A stretch of DNA of 64,000 nt from CBDCBA01 sp965214125 (lineage in GTDB: Bacteria > Planctomycetota > Phycisphaerae > Tepidisphaerales > Tepidisphaeraceae): NCBI GenBank assembly GCA_965214125.1, contig CBDCBA010000024.1:585918-649917 (forward strand), given 5' to 3'. A program made the translations under genes and the position numbers. The notes under the pieces are model-generated. The model had not been told where the DNA came from and ran no database searches. It saw only the letters and a program-made list of their open reading frames with translations. Below, in pieces: positions 35,593 through 44,200 of this stretch; position 1 is the first letter of the stretch, and each line of letters starts with the position of its first letter.

Positions 35593-36502
35593 CCCCATCC
35601 AGAAACCGCCTGGTCAGGTCGCCGTAGGCGTCGATGCGGCGGTCGCGCAGGAAGGGCCAGTGCGTGCGGCTGAACTCGACCTTCGCCAAGTCGCACTCGA
35701 TCACCATCGCGCCCGGCTCGGCGACGGGGGCGCGTTGCACGACTTGGCCGTCCGGCGAGGCGACGAACGACTGGCCCCAGAACTCGATGCCTTCCTCGCC
35801 GTACGGCTTGCCAGCGGGGTCGAGCACGCGCTCGGTTCCGACGCGGTTCGGGGCGCACACGTAGCAGCCGTTGGCGATGGCGTGGCTTTGCATCATCGTC
35901 TGCCAGCTCGCGTGCTGGGCGGGGCCGTACTGCTCCTTCTCGCTCGGGTGCCAGCCGATGGCGGTTGGGTAGAACAGCAGTTGCGACCCGCCCATCGCCG
36001 TCAACCGGGCGGCCTCGGGAAACCACTGGTCCCAGCAGATCAGCACGCCCACGTCCGCGAACTTCGTGCGAAACGTTTTGAACCCCAAATCGCCCGGCGT
36101 GAAGTAGAACTTCTCGTAGTAGAGCGGGTCGTCGGGAATGTGCATCTTGCGGTAGAGCCCCAACAGCGTGCCGTCGGCGTCGATCACGACGGCCGTGTTG
36201 TGGTAAAGGCCGGCGCTGCGGCGTTCGAACAGGCTGCCAATGACGACGACCTCGCGTTCCTTCGCGAGTTGTTGCAACGCCTCGGTGGACGGGCCGGGAA
36301 TCGGCTCGGCGAGGTCGAAGAAACGGTGGTCCTCGCCCTGGCAGAAGTACTTGCTGGCGAAGAGTTCCTGCGTGCAGACGATCTGCGCCCCGGCGTCTGC
36401 GGCGTCGCGGAGGAGCTGGAGCTGGTTGGCGAGGTTCTCGGACGAATCGTCGCCGCACGCCATCTGCGTGAGTCCGACGCGGACAATCGAATCGCGGGGC
36501 AT
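35588..36502 (-). CDS. aguB: N-carbamoylputrescine amidase-like carbon-nitrogen hydrolase
   Basis: 304 residues. It is a nitrilase-superfamily enzyme with the catalytic triad E46 (CTQELFASKYFCQ), K119 (YRKMHIPDDPLYYEKFYFT) and C156 (VLICWDQWFPEAAR). The surrounding sequence, notably KMHIPDDP.YYEK.YF.PGD and CWDQW.PEAAR, is that of N-carbamoylputrescine amidases, which release CO2 and ammonia to form putrescine in the arginine decarboxylase route. The usual partner agmatine deiminase (aguA) is not in the window. The stop codon is contributed by a REP palindrome. Confidence 0.85.
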   Translation of the reverse strand: MPRDSIVRVGLTQMACGDDSSENLANQLQLLRDAADAGAQIVCTQELFASKYFCQGEDHRFFDLAEPIPGPSTEALQQLAKEREVVVIGSLFERRSAGLYHNTAVVIDADGTLLGLYRKMHIPDDPLYYEKFYFTPGDLGFKTFRTKFADVGVLICWDQWFPEAARLTAMGGSQLLFYPTAIGWHPSEKEQYGPAQHASWQTMMQSHAIANGCYVCAPNRVGTERVLDPAGKPYGEEGIEFWGQSFVASPDGQVVQRAPVAEPGAMVIECDLAKVEFSRTHWPFLRDRRIDAYGDLTRRFLDGA

Positions 36503-36619
36503 CGGGCAACGGTACGCGCAGCTACCTCCCGCGCGTGGAGTTCTCGGACGCGCCGGTGGTGGAGGATGCGGGCGCGTGCCGATGCGAGAACTCGCGTCCG
36601 ATTCGCTTCAATCTGTCCC

Positions 36620-36624
36620 GGGAG
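36620..36624 (+). promoter_or_regulatory. Ribosome binding site deciding the rdgC-like start
   Basis: GGGAG lies 8 bases upstream of TTG 36633, whereas the in-frame ATG at 36582 and GTG at 36576 lack a comparable site. The TTG start also matches the conserved N-terminus (PFASGSLSFQRF). Confidence 0.6.
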
Positions 36625-36632
36625 ATCCCAAC

Positions 36633-37820
36633 TTGCCCTTCGCCTCCGGCTCGCTGTCGTTCCAACGTTTCGCCGTCGTCGGCAAGGGCCCCAAGGGGGT
36701 CGAGGAGGAGTTGCTGGACAAGGCCCAGGAGCACCGCTTGCTCGAAACAGACGGGCCGATCGAGGACGAATCCTGGGGCTGGTGCGGCGGGCGGCACCTG
36801 CTCGACGGCGAGTTCTCGTACGACGCCAACGTCTACAACGATTGCCTGCACCTCGGGCTCCGCCTCGACACGAACAAGCCGCCGAGCGATTTGAAGCGGG
36901 CCTACCGCGCCCTCGAAGAGCAGGCCGCCCAGAGCGATCGCGACTTTATCTCCAAGGCCGACAAGCGCGACGCCAAGGATGCCGCCGACCGCCGCATCGA
37001 GAGCGAGCAGCGCGAGGGCCGCTTCAAGAAGAGCAAGATGGCGCCGATCCTCTGGGATGTGCCGGCGGGCGTAGTCTACGGGCCGAGTTCGATCAGTTTG
37101 CAGGAGAAGCTGTACGAACTCTTCGACCGCACGTACGGGCTGAGCCTGATTCCGCTAACCAGCGGCAACCTCGCGCTGCGCCGTCTCGAAAGCACCGGCC
37201 GGCGGCGCGATTACGAGGACGCACGGCCGACGCGCTTCGTCGTCGGCCCGCAGGGAGAGAGTCACGCGGCCGAGTACCCGTGGGTCAGCAAGGGCCCGCA
37301 GGCGAAGGACTTTTTCGGCAACGAGTTCCTCGCGTGGCTCTGGTGGACGACCGAGTCGGCCGGCGGCGGCATCGACCTCGGCAACGCCGGCGTCGTGAGC
37401 GTGTTCATCGACAAGAGCCTCGACCTCGACTGCTGCTTCGGCCTGACCGGCCGCGGCACCCTGCGCGGCGACGGCCCGGCCGGCATGCCCGAGGCCAGGC
37501 ACGCCCTGCGCGTCGGCAAGGTGCCGCGCAAGCTCGGGCTGATCCTCGACTCCACCGCGCCGTTTCAACTCACGCTCGCGGGCGAATTCCTGGCCGTCAG
37601 CGGGTTGCGCGTGCCCGACCCGGAGGACGCCGACTCGCCTCGCGTGCTGTTCGAGGAGCGCATCAACAGCCTGCGCGACTTCGCCAGCACGCTCGACGGC
37701 CTGTTCGACGCCTTCCTTGCCGCCCGCGCCGGCGGCGGGTGGACGGGCACCAGCCGCAAGATCGGCGAGTGGATTTCGCGGAACACGGCTTCGGCAGCGC
37801 CGGCACGTACGGCCGCGTGA
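36633..37820 (+). CDS. RdgC-like recombination-associated protein
   Basis: 395 residues from TTG 36633. The sequence begins PFASGSLSFQRFAVVGKGP, then GWCGGRHLLDGEFSYDANVY, LHLGLRLDTNKPPSDLKRAY, SKMAPILWDVPAGVVYGPS, NEFLAWLWWTTES and EARHALRVGKVPRKLGLILD. These follow the order of RdgC-type proteins found outside the proteobacteria. In E. coli RdgC forms a DNA-binding ring that limits RecA access. The match is at family level, from general recognition of the pattern, and no close experimental homologue is claimed. It is divergent from the amidase gene, with about 130 bp between. Confidence 0.65.
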   Translation: MPFASGSLSFQRFAVVGKGPKGVEEELLDKAQEHRLLETDGPIEDESWGWCGGRHLLDGEFSYDANVYNDCLHLGLRLDTNKPPSDLKRAYRALEEQAAQSDRDFISKADKRDAKDAADRRIESEQREGRFKKSKMAPILWDVPAGVVYGPSSISLQEKLYELFDRTYGLSLIPLTSGNLALRRLESTGRRRDYEDARPTRFVVGPQGESHAAEYPWVSKGPQAKDFFGNEFLAWLWWTTESAGGGIDLGNAGVVSVFIDKSLDLDCCFGLTGRGTLRGDGPAGMPEARHALRVGKVPRKLGLILDSTAPFQLTLAGEFLAVSGLRVPDPEDADSPRVLFEERINSLRDFASTLDGLFDAFLAARAGGGWTGTSRKIGEWISRNTASAAPARTAA

Positions 37821-37860
37821 ACGATCTGCTACTGAAAACGCGATGGAAAATGCGCATGCT

Positions 37861-37929
37861 CGTTAGCCGCCCCGCCTTGCGGGGCGCGTGGATCGGTGCT
37901 GAGCGCCCCGCAAGGCGGGGCGGCTAACG
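37861..37929. repeat. REP-like inverted repeat pair (CGCCCCGCCTTGCGGGGCG family), copy 1
   Basis: Perfect 26-bp arms, 37861-37886 and 37904-37929, are separated by 17 bp. Each arm is itself a hairpin (GCCCCGCCTTGCGGGGC), and the outer ends are CGTTAGCC/GGCTAACG. A second copy of the family lies at 51126-51190. Confidence 0.9.
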
Positions 37930-37959
37930 AGAGGTCGTGGACAAACGTGCAGTGCTCAG

Positions 37960-38033
37960 TAGCCGCGACGCAACGCGGCGCGGTCGGGCGTCGCTGCAAC
38001 CGCGTCAGACCGCGCCGCGTTGCGTCGCGGCTA
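37960..38033. repeat. REP-like inverted repeat pair (CGACGCAACGCGGCGCGG family)
   Basis: Perfect 26-bp arms, 37960-37985 and 38008-38033, with outer ends TAGCCGCG/CGCGGCTA. It follows the previous pair by only 30 bp, so two unrelated palindrome pairs stand in tandem after the rdgC-like gene. Confidence 0.9.
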
Positions 38034-38083
38034 TCAACCCATCAAAGCGGCGACGCGAGTTTTGTTCGGCGAACCAACAGAAA

Positions 38084-38109
38084 GACCCGCGATCTTGCGA
38101 TCGCGGGTC
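38084..38109 (-). terminator. Hairpin terminator of the coiled-coil protein gene
   Basis: An 11-bp perfect stem (GACCCGCGATC) with a 4-base loop, followed on the minus strand by UUUCUGUU. It lies 70 bp beyond the stop of the minus-strand gene ending at 38179. The U-run is short but the stem is strong. Confidence 0.6.
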
Positions 38110-38178
38110 CCTGTGCGTCCGGCGGCCTACACGACTGAATCGGCCGCCGAACCCCATGTGTCTCCGGTGGGTCTCCCG

Positions 38179-39408
38179 CTACGGTCGGCCGCGGCGGCGG
38201 TGGACGTAGCCGTCGTCCGACCGCCCGCCGTCGCGGCGGTAGCGGTCGCCCCGGTCGCCTTGGTCGCCCCGGTCGCCCCGGTCGCCCCGGTCGCCCCGGT
38301 CGCCCCGGTCGCCCCGATTGGCGTTGGCCAGGGCCCGCTGGTAGTCGCGCGTCGCGTCCCGCAGGTCGCACTCGGCGCGGTCGAGGCAGCGCCTGGCCTC
38401 CTGCACGCTCGCCTCGGCGCCGTTGTAGCGACGCTCCAGGTGACGCGCCCGCCGCTCGGCCTCGCCGACGTCGATCGCGTTGACGTAGTGCGGCCCCACG
38501 TCATCCAATTGACGTTGCAGTTGGGCAAGTTTGCCGCGCGCTTCTCGAGCGCAACGCTCGGCCTCGGCGACGGCGCGGCGGGCGGCTTCCAAGTCGCGTT
38601 TGGCGTCGCAGTACGCGCGGTCGCGGTGCAGGTCCTCGCGCAGCCGGGCCCAGACCCGATCGCGCTCCCGCTCGGCCAACGCCACCTCGCGGCGTGCCTC
38701 GCGGACGCAGGCATCGCGGCCCAGGGCGTCCTCGCGCAGCTCTTCGAGCCGGCGCTCGGCCCGCTCGAGCGAGCCGGTCGTCCGCCGGGCGCGGTGGCTG
38801 ACATAGCGGCTTCGCCGGCCGTCGGCGTCGTCGCGCAGGTCCTCGTACCGCGCCAACGCCTCGCGCCACTCGTAAGACCGCTCCAACGCGGCGATCACGA
38901 CCGACTCGGCATCCGACAGCCGCGCCTGGGCGTCGCGCAGGAACCCGTCGACGCGGCAGAACTCCGGCGTCTGGCGGGCCCGGCGATCGAAGGCGGCCTC
39001 GGCGTGCTGCACCGCGCGGGCGGCGGCGTCGGCATCGTCGGCGGCGAGGCGAATCGTCCGCTCGTGCCCCGACAGGTCGCGCTCGACCCGCGCGATCGCG
39101 TCGCGAAGGCGGCGTGCCTGCTCCACGCACTCGGCGGCACGCAGGGCTTCTTCGTAGGCGCGACGGGCGCCGGCGAGGTCGCGGCCGACGTAGCGCTGCC
39201 GTTCGACGGCCTCGCGAAGCGTGCATTCCGCCCGCTCGACGGTGGCCTCCGCCGCGGCAAGGGCGGCGCGGGCGCGGTCGAGCTCGCCGTACGCCGACGG
39301 GCCGCAACTATCGCGACCCGCCAGCGCGGCGTGGGCGGGGGTGAGGGTGGCGGTTCCAACCAGTGCGGCGCAGGTCAGCGCCGCCAGGACAATGGGGGTC
39401 CGTTGCAT
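38179..39408 (-). CDS. Secreted coiled-coil protein with GDR repeat tail
   Basis: 409 residues. A signal peptide (MQRTPIVLAALTCAALVGTA, cleavage near AHA) is followed by about 320 residues of almost continuous charged helix (ELDRARAALAAAEATVERAE, RRLEELREDALGRDA, ARRAVAEAERCAREARGKL), a long coiled coil with scattered cysteines. From about residue 355 the sequence becomes a GDRGDRGDR tail of some eight GD(R/Q) triplets, then RYRRDGGRSDDGYVHRRRGR. The triplets are encoded by a 9-bp tandem DNA repeat. The function is unknown; a periplasmic spacer or envelope structural protein is plausible. Confidence 0.65.
   Translation of the reverse strand: MQRTPIVLAALTCAALVGTATLTPAHAALAGRDSCGPSAYGELDRARAALAAAEATVERAECTLREAVERQRYVGRDLAGARRAYEEALRAAECVEQARRLRDAIARVERDLSGHERTIRLAADDADAAARAVQHAEAAFDRRARQTPEFCRVDGFLRDAQARLSDAESVVIAALERSYEWREALARYEDLRDDADGRRSRYVSHRARRTTGSLERAERRLEELREDALGRDACVREARREVALAERERDRVWARLREDLHRDRAYCDAKRDLEAARRAVAEAERCAREARGKLAQLQRQLDDVGPHYVNAIDVGEAERRARHLERRYNGAEASVQEARRCLDRAECDLRDATRDYQRALANANRGDRGDRGDRGDRGDRGDQGDRGDRYRRDGGRSDDGYVHRRRGRP
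38244..38317. repeat. 9-bp tandem repeat (GGTCGCCCC), about 8 units
   Basis: Direct repeats of GGTCGCCCC, one unit carrying a variant (GGTCGCCTT), encode the Gly-Asp-Arg triplets of the coiled-coil protein on the minus strand. The unit length is a multiple of three, so copy-number change by slippage alters the tail without a frameshift. Confidence 0.9.
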
Positions 39409-39611
39409 CGCAACTCCTTGTTTGCGTTGAGTCTGTGGACCGCGGTGCGGGTCCGCTTGCTAGACCCACGCCCCGCCGGGCGGTTTGTCGACTCCTTCGG
39501 CCCGTTGCGACAAAATCGCCCTGCCAACACTGAAACGCCCGCTGCATCCCCCACTTTGGGGATGAAGTGCTCGCCCTACCGTGACCGCCTTGGCGCCCCG
39601 CGCGTTACCCC

Positions 39612-40781
39612 ATGCCGGCCCTCACCTTTCAACTTCACGCAACCGACGGCCGCGCCCGCCGGGCGACCGTGACCACGCGGCACGGCCCGATCGAGACGCC
39701 CGCGTTCATGCCCGTGGGTACCCAAGGAACGGTCAAGGGCCTGACCCCGCAGATGCTCGCAGACGCCGGCAGCGAGTGCATTCTGGGCAACACGTATCAC
39801 CTGATGCTCCGCCCCGGCGAGGAGGCGGTCGCGGCCTTGGGCGATTTGCACGGCTTCATGGGCTGGCCGGGGCCGATTTTGACGGATTCGGGCGGATTCC
39901 AGGTCTTTTCCCTCGGCCATCGGCTGAAGATGGACGAGGACGGCGTCACGTTCCAAAGCCACCTCGACGGCTCGCCGGTCCGCCTGACGCCCGAGCGATC
40001 GATGGCCGTGCAGAACGCGCTTGGTGCGGACATCATCATGGCCTTCGATCACTGCCCGCCCGGCGATGCCTCGCCGGAGGTGCAGGCCGACGCGACCGAG
40101 CGGACGCTGCGCTGGATCGAGCGCTGCATCGCCGGGCACAAGCGGCCGGAGGATCAATCGCTCTTCGGCATCGTGCAGGGCGGCACGGACCTGGACGCCC
40201 GCGCCCGCTGCGCCAAGCTCATGGCCGCCCATGATTTGCCCGGCTACGCGCTGGGCGGCCTGGCGGTGGGCGAGGGGTTCGAGATCATGCAGTCGGTGCT
40301 GTGGGCGACGGCGGACAAGCTGCCGGCGGACCGGCCGCGGTATCTGATGGGGGTCGGCTACCCACGCGACATCGTCGAGGCCGTCGCGGCGGGAATGGAT
40401 TTGTTCGACTGCGTCCTGCCGGCGCGCAACGGGCGGGGGATGATGGTCTACACGAATGCGGGTGAGACGCTGCGGCTGAAGAACGCCAAGTTCGCCCGCG
40501 ACGCCGCGCCGATCGATTTGCGCTGCGACTGTTACGCCTGTCGCACGTTCAGCCGGGGTGCGATTCGACACTTTGCGATGGCGAACGAGATGCTCGGCCC
40601 GATCCTGGCGAGCCTGCATAACATCCGCTTCTACCAGCGGCTGATGGGCGATCTGCGCGACGCGATCGCCGGCGGCCGCTTGGAGGAGTTTCGCCACAGC
40701 GATCCGCGGTGCCGCCTCGCCCCAGCCGAGCAAGGCGACCGCCCGGCGCACCGGCCCGTTTCGTCCCAACCCGACGCCTGA
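39612..40781 (+). CDS. tgt: tRNA-guanine transglycosylase (queuine tRNA-ribosyltransferase)
   Basis: 389 residues. Motifs: TRHGPIETPAFMPVGTQGTV, NTYHLMLRPGEE, ILTDSGGFQVFSL (general acid/base aspartate), GIVQGG, GYALGGLAVGEG, MGVGYPRDIVEAVAAGMDLF with DCVLPARNGRG (nucleophile region), and the zinc site CDCYACRTFSRGAIRHF (CxCxxC plus histidine). It exchanges guanine-34 for preQ1 in tRNAs with GUN anticodons. It is the first gene of a tgt-yajC-secDF set, an order widely conserved in bacteria. Confidence 0.97.
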   Translation: MPALTFQLHATDGRARRATVTTRHGPIETPAFMPVGTQGTVKGLTPQMLADAGSECILGNTYHLMLRPGEEAVAALGDLHGFMGWPGPILTDSGGFQVFSLGHRLKMDEDGVTFQSHLDGSPVRLTPERSMAVQNALGADIIMAFDHCPPGDASPEVQADATERTLRWIERCIAGHKRPEDQSLFGIVQGGTDLDARARCAKLMAAHDLPGYALGGLAVGEGFEIMQSVLWATADKLPADRPRYLMGVGYPRDIVEAVAAGMDLFDCVLPARNGRGMMVYTNAGETLRLKNAKFARDAAPIDLRCDCYACRTFSRGAIRHFAMANEMLGPILASLHNIRFYQRLMGDLRDAIAGGRLEEFRHSDPRCRLAPAEQGDRPAHRPVSSQPDA

Positions 40782-40790
40782 GTCTCGCCC

Positions 40791-41195
40791 ATGCCGCCAC
40801 TGATCGACCTGCTCGCGGGCACCGTGATCCTTCTCGCCCAGGCCCCCGCCGCGCCCGCCGGCAAGCCGGCCCCCGGCTGGTGGCTGGCGTTGACGAACTT
40901 CATGCCCCTGATCCTGCTGGGGCTGCTGCTCTACTTCCTGCTGATCGCCCCGCAGCGGCGCAAGCAGAAGGAGACGCAGAAGATGATCGAGGCCATCGCC
41001 AAGGGGGATCGCGTCAGCACGATCGGCGGCATCCTCGGCACGGTCGTCAACGTGCAGGGCAACGAGGTGACGTTGAAGGTCGACGAGAACTCCAACGCCA
41101 AGATTCGCTTCCAGAAGAGCGCCATCGCCGGCGTGGAGAAGTCCAAGCTCGCCGCCGACTCGAAGGCCGAACCCAAAGCCGATGATGCGGCCTAG
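40791..41195 (+). CDS. yajC: Preprotein translocase subunit YajC
   Basis: 134 residues. A single membrane segment (NFMPLILLGLLLYFLLIAPQ) is followed at once by the YajC hallmark RRKQKETQKMIEAIAKGDRV, then STIGGILGTVVNVQGNEVTL and KIRFQKSAIAGV. YajC associates with SecDF at the Sec translocon. The N-terminus is longer than usual (LLAGTVILLAQAPAAPAGK), and this extra hydrophobic stretch could act as a signal or second membrane span. It starts 9 bp after tgt and 56 bp before secDF. Confidence 0.95.
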   Translation: MPPLIDLLAGTVILLAQAPAAPAGKPAPGWWLALTNFMPLILLGLLLYFLLIAPQRRKQKETQKMIEAIAKGDRVSTIGGILGTVVNVQGNEVTLKVDENSNAKIRFQKSAIAGVEKSKLAADSKAEPKADDAA

Positions 41196-41251
41196 CTTCG
41201 GCGGCTGACTCCGGGCCCAACTCCAAATCACGAATCACCTAATCTTCCCCT

Positions 41252-44200
41252 ATGCCCACCGCCTACACCGGCCGCGTGCTGTTGATCGTCTTCGTGATGT
41301 ATGTCGCGATCTGCAGCCTGTTTCCGCGCGCGCCCTTCAGCGTCTTCCTGCCGCTGTCCAACGAGCCGGTGTCGATGGAGCACAACCTGCGCCCCGGCAT
41401 CGACATGGTCGGCGGGACCAGCCTGGTCTACGAGATCGTGCCGCCCCCCGGCACGCCCACGAGCGGCTTGTCGGAAGAGGTCGCCACCGCCCTCAAGCGC
41501 CGCGTCGACCCCAACGGCGTCCTCAACCTGATCTGGCGGCCCCAGGGCGACACGCGGCTGGAAATCCAACTCCCCCTCTCCACCGATTCCGACGCCGCCA
41601 ACGAAGCCCGGCAGGACTACGTGGCGGCGCGCGAGGACCTCGCGCAGTACGTCGTGCCGACGCGCCAGGTCGTGCGGGTGATCGAGTCGATGGCGGGCGA
41701 GGAGCGCAGCGCCCGCCTCGATGAGCTCGCCATGGGCAGCGCCGCCCGGCGCGAGGCGTACCGGGTCGCGGCCGAGGCGTACGACGCGCTCGAGGCTGCC
41801 CGCGATGGCGGGACGATCGTCGCCGAGCAGGCCGCCCGCACCGAGTACGACGCGGCCGTCAACGCCTTGGGTGACACGAACCTGACGGTCGAGCAGGTCC
41901 AAGCCGCCATCGACGCCGAGCCGACGATCCGCGCCGAGCGTTTGGCGCAGTTTGCCGAGCGCAACGCCGACTTTCCCGAGCGCGGCGCCGCCCTCGATGC
42001 CTACGTCGCCGCAGCCGACGAGTACAACGAGCTGCGCAACGAGATCGCCGATACGGCCACGCTCAAGCGCTTGCTCCAGGGCAGCGGCGTGCTGAAGTTC
42101 GCGATCCTCGCGACGGACATCTCGCCCGAGCTTTACGGCGAGTACGCCGAACGCCTCGCCAGCGTCGGGCCGCGGCCTCGCGCGGAGGACCAGTACCGCT
42201 GGTTCCAGGTCGAGCGTCCCGAGGAGTTTGGCCGCGGCGTGCAGATCGGCCCCGACGGCAACGCCTACGCCCTGGCCTACAACACCGACGAGCGCACGCT
42301 CGACGAGCGCGACGGCGAGTGGGGCCTGGCCAGCGCCCAGCGACAAAGCGACGAGCGCGGCTTCCGCGCGGTCGGCTTCACCTTCGACACCGCCGGCGGC
42401 CTGCTCTTTGGCGACCTGACCGGCCCCAATGTTGACCGGCCGTTGGCGATCATCCTTGACGACAGCATCATCAGCGCTCCCCAGCTCAACGGCCGCATCA
42501 CCAGCAACGGCCAGATCACCGGCGGGCAGACCGGCTTCAGCGAGGCTGAGCAGAAGTTCCTCGTCAACACCCTCAACGCCGGCGCCCTGCCGGCGCGGCT
42601 GAGCGAGGACCCCATCAGCGAGCGCACGGTTGGCCCGCAGCTCGGCAAGGACAACCTGCGCGCCGGCTTCGTCGCCTGCATCGCCGGCCTTATCATCGTG
42701 GCGGTCTTCCTGATCGGCTACTACTTCATCAGCGGCGTGGTGGCGATGGTCGCGGTGCTGCTGAACATGGTCATCATCCTCGCCGGCATGGCGATGCTCC
42801 AGGCGACCTTCACGCTGCCGAGCGTGGCGGGCATCATCCTGAGCCTGGGCATGAGCGTCGACGCCAACGTGCTCATCTTCGAGCGTTTGCGCGAAGAACA
42901 ACTGCGCGGCCTCTCCATCCGCATGGCCCTGCGCAACGCCTACGACCGGGCGTTCTCGGCCATTCTCGACTCAAACGTCACCACGGGCATCACCGCAGCG
43001 ATTCTGTTCATCTTCGGCAGCGAGGAGGTCAAGGGGTTCGGCCTAACGCTGCTGATCGGCATCTTCGCGTCGCTCTTTACCGCGCTCTACGTCACCAAGA
43101 CGATCTTCGGGTTGATGGTCGACAAGTTCGGCCTGAAGGGCCTGACCGACGTGCCGAAGGTCTTCCCGAAGTGGAACAAGCTGCTCACGCCCGATATCAA
43201 CTGGATGAGCAAGGCGCCGATCTTCGCGGGCATCAGCGGACTCATCATTCTGGGCGGCTGCATTCTGTTCGGCGTCTACTTCAGCCAGGGGCGTATCCTC
43301 GACATCGAGTTTGCCGGCGGCACGACCGCGCAGTTCACGCTGAAGGAGCCGATGCAGACCGGCGAGGTCCGCGACGCCCTCGAGGACGTGCCCAACAGCG
43401 GCGAGCCCGACGACCCGCTGCGGGATGCGCAGGTCGTCAGCATCGAGCCCAGCGCCACGCTTGCCGACGACACGGTGTACGAGGTCGTCGTGCCCGAGCA
43501 GGACGACGCGGCGGTGACGGCCGCCATCGTCGAGCGGCTGGGGGACCGGCTGAGCGTGCGGCAGCCGAGCACGTTCGTCGGCAGCGACGCCGGCTACGCC
43601 CAGGCGGAGCTGGCGCAGGTCTTCCCGATCGACAGCGACGCCATCAGCGACGGCAGCATCGCGGGCCTGCCGATCGACCCGGACCTGCTGGCCCAGACCA
43701 GCGGCGGCGTGGCGGTGGTGCTCAAAGACCTCTCGCCGATGCTCGACGCCGACGAGCTGCGGGCGCGCATCGTCCAGCAACGCCTCAAGGGCCAGTACAA
43801 CGCCGAAGGGCTGCGCGGTGGCGTGATCGTGGAGACCGAGGCTTTCCCCGGCGAGAACGCGGCCGTGGTGCTCCTGGGCAACGACCGCTTCCGCTACGAC
43901 GCGGCCAACACCGAGGTGATCGAGGCGTGGGAGGCGCAACTGGCGAGCCCGGCGTGGGACGTGGTCGTCGACGCCGTCGCCAACCCGGACGAGCTGGAGA
44001 AGGTCACCAACATCGGCGCCGCCGTCGCCAGCGAGTTCCAGCGCGACGCCACCATCGCGATCGTGCTGAGCATCCTGGCGATCATGGGCTACATCTGGGT
44101 CCGCTTCGGCGACCTGAAGTACTCGACCGCCACCGTGGTGGCGCTGGCGCACGACACGCTCTTCTGCATCGCCGGCATCGGCTACGCGCACCTGCTCTCG

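Noticed and set aside
34964..37927. Very long plus-strand open frame opposite the nuclease, amidase and RdgC-like genes
   Set aside because: Shadow frame of GC-rich coding sequence: arginine/alanine-rich composition, no domain, and it overlaps three well-supported genes.
38244..38317. CRISPR-like short repeats
   Set aside because: The units are a continuous 9-bp tandem repeat without spacers and encode Gly-Asp-Arg triplets of a real gene.
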